DNA from: Gonapodya prolifera JEL478
Taxonomy: Eukaryota; Monoblepharomycota; Monoblepharidomycetes; Monoblepharidales; Gonapodyaceae
Assembly: GCA_001574975.1 (NCBI GenBank)
Contig: KQ965914.1
Span: forward strand, 6,909 to 24,431
Length of the DNA: 17,523 nt
Direction: 5' to 3'
Made by a program: the position numbers and the translations under genes. Shown here piece by piece: positions 10,452 through 17,523 of the stretch (its first letter is position 1; each line of letters begins with the position of its first letter). A model generated the notes under the pieces. That model searched no databases and was not told the DNA's origin. It worked only from the letters and a program-made list of their open reading frames with translations.

Positions 10452-10678
10452 GGCTCTGTTTGGCGTTCCGTGGTCAAGACAAAGTCAATAAATTTCTGTC
10501 CGTCAGAGGTGATTCCGACAGGTGGGCGTGGAAAACGAAGGCGCTTTGTTTTCCTGGAAGAATTGCACCGAAAGGAAGGCGAGGACGGTGAACGAACTGT
10601 GTTTGACTTTTGTAAAGGAGCGGATCAATACGCAAGGTGCACAGTCAGTGTCACAATTGTTGTATAATTATTTACGGA
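10452..10678. promoter_or_regulatory. Presumed CCT3 promoter region
   Basis: This 227-bp gap between two minus-strand genes must hold the CCT3 promoter and the 3' flank of the upstream gene. I see no TATA box or other named element; the call rests on position alone. Confidence 0.3.
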
Positions 10679-12135
10679 TCACACTTCTGAATCCTCCCCT
10701 TCCTCTCGCTGCGCCTTTGCTTTTCTCCCACTTTCGACTTGCGCTTCCCAAACCCGACTCGCTACAAGTCCGTCTATGTCGGCCAACTTCCACTCTGGTT
10801 CCACAAGCGCAGCTGGCGGAGAGAGGGGGCTGGCAGTCTGTGAAGCAGCTGCCGATGGCGGTATGAAGTGTTGTGTGGTGAGGGATAGAATGATGGGATA
10901 CCGGTGCCGTGAGTGGACGAGGACACGCTCGCTTTCCCAATCACGATCGCCAGAAGGTTCCGCAAAAGATCCAGAATCGGACTTGGCGTGCTTTGTCCGT
11001 GATCGCTGAACATGTGACACCTCCCACTCAGCGTCCACCTCTGCATCCACAGTCACAACTGCCCCTCGAGCTGCAGACTCTGTCACCACCTCCAGGGACG
11101 ACTTATTCCCTGAAAGCCAAGTCCGACTTGGTAGGAGCCATGCGAGCGTCATGAAGCGCACGAGAAAGGTATCGCTTTTTGAATCTTCGAGCACCGTGAA
11201 ACCGCGGAAACGATCGCGCAGCCGATACTTTGGGGCAGCCGTGAGTCCTGCACCATCCTCGGTAACTGCTGGAGAGGACGACCCGAAGGTCACCCATACT
11301 TCGCTAATACGCACATCGTGAACACGATGAATTGCAAGTGAAAAAGTGTCTTCGATCTCCTCTGTCCCATCTGCTGAGGTACGGCGAGCTAGGCGGTCGA
11401 GCGAAGACTGGAGCGCAGATGAAAGAGCCGGAGTGCAGGCGCGTTCCATAAAGTCACGGTTCGGTTGCGTGATTGCAGGACCCAGTGCGGTCAGAGCTTG
11501 CGCGGCACCAACAACGAACTGATTTTCGAGACTAACAACGCACAAAGTAGATGATGAATCAGTCACATCGATGATTGACAGCGTTCTGGATTATCACGAC
11601 TCACTATTGTGCCCCGAACGTGCCCCTGGCAAAGTTCTTTCGTATGGCGAGTCAAGATTTGCATGATGCATGAGTTTTCATAGTATAAATCACAACGTTA
11701 CGTCGATTATTGGCGAGAGTTGTTTGAGCATCCACAATTCCAGACCAGCTAACCATAGGTCATCACACTCACCTCACAATATATCTTCGTGAAAACTCCC
11801 ACTACTGGAAACACAATGTTTCTCTGAAACCAGCCCGGGTCGGTGGGGGGGTGACCAACTGTCCGGGGTGGAGACTCCGGAAACTGCCAGGGAAACGCAT
11901 CGGGCGACGAGGTGTATGATGACACATCAGCATCGTCTCGAGAAGTGCGCGAGGGTCGAGAGCAGGAGAAAGAGCGAAAGGATGCGCGATATTTCGTTGC
12001 CGAAACAGCGATGTGGACGGGCTTCGCCAACAGTTGGGCGAATGGGGCCTGGCAGCGAGGCCTTGCAATCGCTATTTGGGCGATGGTGGCTGATGACGAA
12101 GCGCGAATGCTCTTCAGCCGATGTGGGGCCTTCAT
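10679..12135 (-). CDS. Predicted mitochondrial protein of unknown function
   Basis: Three exons join in phase: 12135-11773, 11636-11605 (32 nt) and 11531-10679, giving 415 residues. The ATG at 12135 has A at -3; another in-frame ATG lies at 12168. The N-terminus (MKAPHRLKSIRASSSATIAQ, later RASFRSFSCSRPSRTSR) is rich in Arg, Ser and Ala and almost free of acidic residues until about residue 75, a typical mitochondrial presequence. Then come PTDPGWFQRNIVFPVVGVFT, RGTFGAQYLENQFVVGAAQA, MERACTPALSSALQSSLDRL, and a strand-rich middle (LRDRFRGFTVLEDSK, FLVRFMTLAWLLPSRTWL). The C-terminus is Lys/Glu-rich. I do not recognise the family; the layout faintly recalls Tim44/mL45-like matrix proteins, but no motif supports that. 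The third exon is open upstream only to a non-ATG codon, which is why I join it to the presequence exon. The join is an inference: the first intron is 136 nt and its acceptor is modest. Confidence 0.6.
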
Positions 12136-12636
12136 GATGCAGTTCAAGTGAAGGAAGTAGCCTTTCATTGGTACAACAATTACAATCGACGTGTTCAATT
12201 TTTATTCCTTTCTTCCCGTCTGTCATGGGTTATACAGCTTCGTTGAACGATTCAGTGTTTCAAATAATGCGTTTTTTGTTGGAGACGTGCGCTAATCTTT
12301 TCCCCCTTTGTCTTCCGTGCGGGGATGCGAGTATTCAATTTACCTGGCTCTCTGAATTAACAAAAGAAATGGTGCTGGTATTACCGCGCCAAGGAAATCG
12401 CAACGCCCTTGGTGTAGCTGGCCTGTTGAGAGCAAGGAGAGGCCGGAGCACCATGTGATCTCGACGTTAATGGTCTGCACAGTCATTGTTTTCATTCAAC
12501 TGATGATCGCTTGAATCAAACTTTCATTATGATGGGTTTTTTTCTTCCGAAATTGGTGGATTCATTCACGAAGCAGTCCCAAGCAGCGGCTCATAAAACC
12601 CGGAGCAAGTTACACCCGGAGCGTGGCACGACCAGA
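12136..12636. other. Intergenic stretch between the polyglutamylase and the mitochondrial-protein gene
   Basis: Both neighbours are on the minus strand, so this should contain the 3' region of the polyglutamylase gene and the promoter of the next gene. It is A/T-richer than its surroundings. Short open frames on both strands show no recognisable protein character. Confidence 0.5.
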
Positions 12637-14243
12637 CTATGTGTATGTTGGTACAGGAGACGCCCGCGACATGGGCGAAGACATGGGTGGCTTCTTCTTC
12701 CGCTGGAGCGGGGGGATAGGATGCCAGCAACCTGGTTTAGGAGTGCATGAATAGTTTACACTCGCGTTCCCATCCCACTCGGCACCTTGGGGGACATCAA
12801 ACTCACCAAGATACGAGACGTAATTACTCGACCGCTCATGCTTCACCGGCCCATCGCAATACACCAAATCAAATCCCCCGACTTTAATCCTCACTTTTCT
12901 CACAGCCTCTGGCACATTCGTGCTCGAACCCGACATGGGCGCGCCAAGCGCCGACCCCGCCGCGACGGGCGGTTTGCCTCCCGCAGACGACCCTGCCGAC
13001 CCGGCCATCTGCAGGTTGGGTGGAATCGGTGGGGGGACGTAGCGTCCCTCGATGTCAACGACGTCGAACATGTCGTTGAGCATGTTGTGTTTCAGGGCAA
13101 AGTCCCAGGGAGTTTCGGCGGCAAGGGAGGGGGAGGCGTTGACTTCGAGGAGCCACCTGGTGGGGAGTTCGGGTTTGCCTTGCCTGATTCTACACTTGTG
13201 TGGAAATTGAACCGAGACAAAAACAACTCACGGCTTCAAATTCTCGTCCAACAAAATATCATACCCATACAACTCAAAGCAATGCTTATCGTTGATCATG
13301 ACCTTCTGCGTGCTCATCAGGGTCCGCACCATGAGGGCCTCCATGTCCGTGAAGCACCGTTCGGCGCGTTTGGCCCCGTGCTTCGCGGTGAGGAACAGAC
13401 GGAGGTTCCGCAGCAGCCATTTGCATCCGTGCGCGGCGGTGGGGGAGTAGTTGGGAGAGGTTTTTTGGATCGCGACGTTGGTGGCGTGGATGTCTTTTGC
13501 AGGCGTAATAGGACGGGGGTACGGTGAGAGTTAGTCAGCGTCAAGCATCGAGGAACAGAGCTCCCACATAAGTTAGACATATCCTTGGCGTCCATTGAAT
13601 ACTGGTGGTTCGAGAACCTGCAGAACCCGTTACGATGGATGTACACCACGAGCGGGTTGAACGAAGTGACGAGGACGTATGTCCGAATATCAAATTTCTT
13701 TCCTGCACGAAGAGCACCCGAGTCACATTGACACCAACCGTACACGACACCGGCCGCCCACCCACCTCCGACCAAATACGGCTTCTCGACATACTTCTGC
13801 ACGACATACGCCTCAGGCCCTTCCTGTTCCTGCTCCTGCTGCTCTCTCATCCTACTCGCGGCTCTCCTCGGGGACTGCGGCGGCGGGGCGGCGGCGGCGG
13901 CTGGGCCGGTACGGCGGGCGGGGGAGGGTGGCGCAATGGGTTTTCCAGAGGGGTCTTTGCGCACGGACCAGTGCGAGATTTGGGAGGGGCGAGAGATGAG
14001 GAATATGCCTTTTCCTTGGGATTTGCCGACCTGGGTGGAGTCCGGAGGGGGAGGAGGGGGGGAGGGGTTTGAAAGTGGGTCAGAAGGTTGTGCAATGAGG
14101 GCACATATCTCTTTCTTCGACCTCCGTTCACTCCACTTGAACTTCCCCAGCCTTATCCGCCCTCGCCGTGGCGGTCGCATTTCCCAGCCTTGAAACCTAC
14201 AGTTCACTATCCTCCGGTCTATTCCCCTCACCAACCAACAAAC

Positions 14244-14289
<46 letters not shown>

Positions 14290-15532
14290 TTTATCACTCG
14301 CGCTTCGCGCTGGATATTCGCCTCCAACGGACAGCCTCGGTCAGCACCATCGCGCTTAGACCTCGGTGTTGTAATTCGCTCAGACGGCTCGGTCTTCTGT
14401 GCTTCGCACTCCAGACCTCGCATCCCCCCTCCCGGCCCTTCCCCTCCCACCACTCACCGGCTTCATAATCCACACACCCCCCATAACTCTCCTAAACTCC
14501 TCCTGAAACAGCGCGTACTCTCCCGGCAACACAAACGTCGGCGTCGTGAAGTCGAACTTGGCGGCCTCGGCGCGCCCGCGGGACCGGTCGATGAGTTTCA
14601 TGGTGCGTTTGAGGTTCTTGATGAGGAGATCTTTGCGGGTGAGCTGGGGGGGCGTGAGGAAGGGGAGAGGTGGTTGTTAGGTGGGCACGTATAGAGGACA
14701 GAGACGAGGTAGCACGCCAAGGGGTGCTTGTGGTTTTAGTCCGCGCTGTGTGAGAACCTGCTTCGCTCACGTTCCCTCATGGTTCCAGCAGGGCGATCAA
14801 CATGAGGAATTTTAAATGTACATCAACACGTCGACTCCTCCCCTGTCGTCCCACTCCCGTCAACGTCCCCACTTCTCATGGACAACCACTAAGAACGTAC
14901 CTCGTAATGATTCCTAAAATGGTTAATCTTCTGAAAGTCCCTCAAATGCGTGTGATCATACATCTCGTGCACCCAATGCACGTCTGCCCAGAAGAAGTCC
15001 CACGCGTCGTCCGTCCTTTTAACCGTATCACAACGGGAGAAATACAAAGTGTAGAGAGGTCCATGAGCCTATACTCTCTCCTGCAAAACGTTGGACGTGA
15101 ACTCACTCCCCAACCTCGACCCACCCCCGATCCTTCATGACGTTGACGACCGTATTACGCAGCGCGGCCTTGAAGCGGACGGTCTTTGGCGGTCTAGGAT
15201 TGTACCCATCGTCACTCTGTTCCCGTCGCGTCGACTCCAACATGTGCGACTCACCTCGACGTCCCGCCAACACCATCCTCGCGATTCCGTCCCCTCGCCA
15301 GCACCGCCCCGGCCCCCGTACCCACTGAGCCCGCATCCGGGCCGTCCTGCGCCTTACCGCCGCCCGTCGCCGTCCCCACCCCCGCCACCTTGGCCACCAA
15401 GTCGCGCATTTCGTCCGTCATCGCGTCCCCACGAATCGTCCGTCGCACTCGGGGTCCAGCCGGCGACGATGGTTGGATGGGACGCGCACCGGCGAGCGAA
15501 ATGCTGGAGAGGGAGGAGACGGGGGCGGGCAT
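12637..15532 (-). CDS. Tubulin-tyrosine ligase-like polyglutamylase (TTLL9/TTLL1 type)
   Basis: ATP-dependent ligase adding glutamate to tubulin tails; relatives act on axonemal and basal-body microtubules. Eight exons join in phase: 15532-15255, 15193-15107, 15015-14901, 14643-14458, 14030-13766, 13702-13568, 13493-13232, 13156-12637; 615 residues. Landmarks: FKAALRNTVVNVMKDRGWVE, AWDFFWADVHWVHEMYDH, FQKINHFRNHYELTRKDLL, WIMKPVGKSQGKGIFLISR (about 217-235), [57 protein letters not shown] then VNASPSL (metal/ATP site), and VGGFDLVYCDGP near the end. This order and the final VGGFDL block fit TTLL9 best. An Ala/Pro/Gln-rich insert (about 252-290) replaces the shorter loop of animal TTLL9. The first 90 residues are low-complexity, so the true start could be a later Met. 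Two introns are unusually long: 14644-14900 (257 nt) and 14031-14457 (427 nt, with the C homopolymer). Confidence 0.93.
14246..14289. repeat. 44-nt C homopolymer (poly-G in the transcript) inside a polyglutamylase intron
   Basis: An uninterrupted run of 44 C on the plus strand lies within the 427-nt fifth intron of the TTLL gene. On the transcribed RNA it would be poly-G, able to form G-quadruplexes. Its exact length is unreliable, because homopolymers of this size are a known weak point of sequencing and assembly, and it could mark an assembly join. Confidence 0.95.
14300..14310. repeat. Perfect short hairpin GCGC-TTC-GCGC
   Basis: Eleven-base palindrome with a TTC loop, ten bases after the C homopolymer and inside the same intron. 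A second hairpin with the same loop lies 99 bp downstream. Confidence 0.6.
14399..14409. repeat. Perfect short hairpin GTGC-TTC-GCAC
   Basis: Eleven-base palindrome sharing the TTC loop and design of the hairpin at 14300-14310, in the same intron. Small size means chance is possible. Confidence 0.55.
14884..14957 (+). repeat. Source copy of a 74-bp direct repeat (polyglutamylase exon 3 / intron boundary)
   Basis: This segment spans the end of TTLL exon 3 and the first bases of the following intron. It recurs at 17130-17203 in the same orientation with six substitutions by eye (about 92% identity). It is the source copy because it lies inside an intact gene. Confidence 0.9.
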
Positions 15533-16351
15533 TGGGGGGGCAGTCAGTGGGGGCTGGAATGTGGAGGGGGCTAAATTACACCCTTGGGGAAGAGCCGGTC
15601 ACTTCCTCTTGTTCCATCCGCATCAAAATTTCGCAAAGCACCCCCCTTGGCCGAACACGGAACTGGTGATTGCGTGCATACACTGAGCACCGACACGCTG
15701 ATGTGCTAGCAGATCGTAAGACCTGAATACACGGACAAGGGACCGGAGTTTTATTCGAGTACAGCTTTTGCACTTGCCAGTAATCTCCAGACCACGTGAA
15801 AAGAGGAAATCGGAGAGCATTCGCAAGAACAGTCACAAATGTCACCTGAATAAGGTGCACTCATGAAGTCTGTCGAACTGTCTGGGCCAGTGCTCGCCCG
15901 GTGACCCCGCCCTTGTTCATATGTCGAGTCCCTCCTTTCGTTCCGGAGAAGGGCGGGAATGATGCGAATGGTTTTGAAAGCCCCGAAACTTCTCTGTACT
16001 TCCAGTATACGCAAGAACGCAGAACGCGGTAATGTTTTTGGTCACAAAGAGCTTGCAGTGATCGACAGCCTTGCAGACTGACTGGTTCCGCTAGAGGCCA
16101 GCGACCAATTTGGAGGATGGCAATTGAGAAGTGGAGCTGGAGATAGGGCAAACATCCTGGTCAGGGCGATCCCGATCATTCCCTTCTTTCCCGCGCCCAC
16201 GTTCCCAACCCTTCAGTAGCCCCGGAACGCTTTCGTACCCGATTTTTTGTTCTCTCAGCAAAGAAAATATGACCTGAAAGGTATTTTTGTTGCTTTATAA
16301 GGTATCCAAATCTTTTCGGAATCTCACTTTTCCACGCTGCCAAATCCGCAC
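15533..16351. promoter_or_regulatory. Divergent intergenic region between the polyglutamylase and the secreted-protein gene
   Basis: About 820 bp separate the two divergently transcribed genes, so both promoters should lie here. A TTTATAA at 16294-16300, about 50 bp before the secreted-protein ATG, is a candidate TATA box for that gene. Minus-strand frames between 15576 and 16151 (up to 96 codons) have no recognisable motif and mixed frames; I regard them as non-coding. Confidence 0.45.
16294..16300 (+). promoter_or_regulatory. Candidate TATA box of the secreted-protein gene
   Basis: TTTATAA, with its first base 58 bp upstream of the ATG at 16352. Position and sequence fit; nothing else confirms it. 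Confidence 0.35.
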
Positions 16352-16587
16352 ATGACATCCATACACCTTCTGTCCACTCTCTTGGTGCTCTTTTTCGCCG
16401 CGGCTACCGCGGCTGCTCCCGCTCTCTTGGCCGAGCGCGGTAAGAACGACGGTTGTCCTTGGCCAAGCTACGGATGTCCAGGGGTGGGTGCTATTCATTT
16501 GGACTTTGGACTCATCCAGTGGGCAATGTCTGCCAACAGTGCCCGGATCGTCCTGAACCCATTGAATACGACTCATGCACCGCTTAG
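16352..16587 (+). CDS. Small secreted Cys-containing protein
   Basis: The ATG at 16352 opens MTSIHLLSTLLVLFFAAATA followed by AAPALLAERGKNDGC, a textbook signal peptide with cleavage likely near the Ala run or before ALLAERG. The mature peptide is tiny. Two readings are possible. Spliced: a 56-nt GT-AG intron at 16484-16539 (GTGGGT...CAACAG) joins ...CPWPSYGCPG to CPDRPEPIEYDSCTA and stops at 16587; this gives 59 residues with four cysteines. Unspliced: the frame stays open to 16618, giving 88 residues with a non-cysteine-rich middle. I prefer the spliced form because the intron has the length typical of this genome and adds two cysteines, which suits a disulfide-bonded secreted peptide. The protein matches no family I know; an effector or extracellular signalling role would be speculation. 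Confidence 0.6.
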
Positions 16588-17129
16588 GGATCACCCTACC
16601 CAGTGTACAGGAGTTTGATGATTCATTCTTTCATCGTTGGGGACACCTATCTTTGATGATTCGTACGCATATATATTGCGCTCATGGGATTAGTATCTGA
16701 CGTATCAATCAATTATCGACAGAATCTTCAATTTACCGTTTCATCAAGTTGTCAGTTGCAGCCCGGGTGTCGACGACATCACGTTCCGTGGGGAGCATCT
16801 CCTAAATTTTTGGCGACAGGCAGACCCCTGACCCCAGCGCAAAACACAGCGAGCCAAGATTGCCATTTGAAGATGCAGCAGATGCAGAATGCGGCGGAGC
16901 AGGTGCAGGTGGTCGGTGGAAAGGGCGGAGGGGTCGGCGTGCAGGATGGTGGTGGTGGAACGCGAGGAGGCGGCTGGCGACGGCGGTAGACGCGGAGGAG
17001 GAGGCAGTGGTGGTAGCCACCGGGTTCCCTCCGAGTTCCCGCAGGATGGCCAACAGTGAGGAGTTTCATCGGTCGAACACGTCGTCACCTCTCTCGTCCG
17101 ACACGTGTCCGCATTCCTACGTGTTTAGC

Positions 17130-17203
17130 AACCACTACGAACATACCTCGTAATGATTCCAAAAATGATTAATCTTTTGAAAGTCCCTCATATGCGTGTG
17201 ATC
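17130..17203 (-). pseudogene. Duplicated fragment of polyglutamylase exon 3 with its splice donor
   Basis: Matches 14884-14957 with about six substitutions. On the minus strand it still encodes DHTHMRDFQKINHFWNHYE, with Leu-to-Met and Arg-to-Trp changes, followed by GTATGT, still a usable donor in place of GTACGT. No neighbouring exon of the gene is present: the 5' side of the exon (higher coordinates) is replaced two bases later by repeat copy B, and exon 4 cannot be found downstream. The fragment cannot encode a working enzyme. Confidence 0.85.
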
Positions 17204-17205
17204 CG

Positions 17206-17398
17206 CCTCAAGTTCTCCTCCAGCCACTCCTTCCTCAAAACTCTTTTCTTGGATGGCGTGTTTTTGACAAGAAATGTGAAGCAATTACGTCTCAAGGTCG
17301 CCTTTTCGTGTTGGTTACTGCTTCCCAATCACAAACTTAACACCTTCGTGGCCAAAAAACAACCCAAATGACCCTTTTCAGTGCTTCTTACAACTCGG
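17206..17398 (+). repeat. Dispersed repeat, copy B (inverted relative to copy A at 2835-3026)
   Basis: 193 bp, near 95% identical to the reverse complement of 2835-3026. It starts two bases after the TTLL fragment and ends in TTCTTACAACTCGG. The sharp edge beside the gene fragment suggests the two form one composite unit or that one inserted beside the other. Confidence 0.9.
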
Positions 17399-17523
17399 GT
17401 TTCTGATCTACAGGGATGACATGTTGTTCAGCGATAAAATTATGTCACATGTGAAGACGAACCGATCGCCACGATTTCTTGGTAAACCACTTGTCGAGTT
17501 TCATAATTTTCGGTCCAGGTGCC

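Larger units (their letters stand above)
16588..17523. other. Right-end stretch without a confident gene; carries a gene fragment and repeat copy B
   Basis: Contains the 3' flank of the secreted-protein gene, then a GC- and purine-rich segment (about 16860-17040) made of GGAGG/GGTGG-like runs. That segment is open on both strands in several frames, but composition bias explains this. The TTLL fragment (17130-17203) and repeat copy B (17206-17398) follow. Nothing recognisable lies in 17399-17523. Confidence 0.5.

Noticed and set aside
11532-11566. Independent start for the unknown 10679 gene at 11566
   Set aside because: The codon there is GTG, not ATG, and an in-frame TAA lies a little upstream. 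The segment fits better as the 3' end of an intron with a CTGAT branch point and TAG acceptor at 11532.
12787-13527. Plus-strand open frame of 246 codons
   Set aside because: Antisense shadow of TTLL exons 7 and 8, including the WLLEVNASPSL block.
13317-14453. Minus-strand open frame of 378 codons with a poly-Gly tract
   Set aside because: It is TTLL exon 5 read through neighbouring introns; the Gly run is the C homopolymer translated. The spliced model explains the region and restores the conserved motifs.
15576-16151. Minus-strand open frames of 87-96 codons upstream of the TTLL gene
   Set aside because: No recognisable domain, and no splice pattern that joins them to the TTLL start in a convincing way.
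16744-17088. Minus-strand open frames of 83-114 codons (Pro/Thr/His-rich)
   Set aside because: Several overlapping frames are open because the DNA is compositionally biased; the longest begins at a non-ATG codon and no motif is visible.
1-17523. CRISPR array, tRNA, rRNA, bacterial operon or secondary-metabolite cluster
   Set aside because: No regularly spaced repeats, no recognisable tRNA or rRNA sequence by eye, and the spliced genes are unrelated eukaryotic functions.

Overview
The window reads as nuclear DNA of a fungus. Eight genes are broken by GT-AG introns of mostly 42-140 nt, with near-consensus donors (GTGAGT, GTAAGT, GTACGT). Exon models could be joined in frame by hand for seven of them. 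Gene density is high and there are no bacterial-type operons. One gene encodes a TTLL9/TTLL1-type tubulin polyglutamylase. I associate that family with organisms that build cilia or flagella, so a zoosporic (chytrid-like) fungus is a reasonable guess, but this is an inference from one gene.

Layout, left to right. (1) 1-2280, minus: 3'-truncated amidase-signature hydrolase of the fungal acetamidase/general amidase type, 12 exons visible. (2) 2281-3206: no confident gene; holds copy A (2835-3026) of a dispersed repeat. (3) 3207-3860, plus: unidentified protein-like reading with an apparent 1-nt frame break, convergent with the next gene. (4) 3927-4625, minus: inosine triphosphate pyrophosphatase (HAM1/ITPA). 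(5) 4770-6591, minus: histidine-phosphatase (phosphoglycerate mutase-like) protein, 9 exons. (6) 6909-7995, minus: Myb/SANT-domain protein with a Lys-rich tail. (7) 8158-10451, minus: CCT3, the gamma subunit of the TRiC/CCT chaperonin, 10 exons, complete. (8) 10679-12135, minus: predicted mitochondrial protein of unknown function, 3 exons. (9) 12637-15532, minus: TTLL9-like polyglutamylase, 8 exons, with two long introns, one carrying a 44-nt C homopolymer. (10) 15533-16351: apparently non-coding. (11) 16352-16587, plus: small secreted protein. (12) 16588-17523: no confident gene; holds a 74-bp duplicated piece of the polyglutamylase gene (17130-17203), followed almost at once by copy B of the repeat (17206-17398), inverted relative to copy A.

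Most genes are unrelated housekeeping functions: nucleotide-pool sanitation, chaperonin, amide hydrolysis. The one thematic link is tubulin. CCT folds tubulin and TTLL enzymes glutamylate it, and the two genes are separated by a single gene; this may be chance. I found no defence, CRISPR, secondary-metabolite or other recognisable multi-gene system. The most unusual feature is the repeat/gene-fragment composite at the right end. All splice models are hand-made from sequence and untested against RNA.
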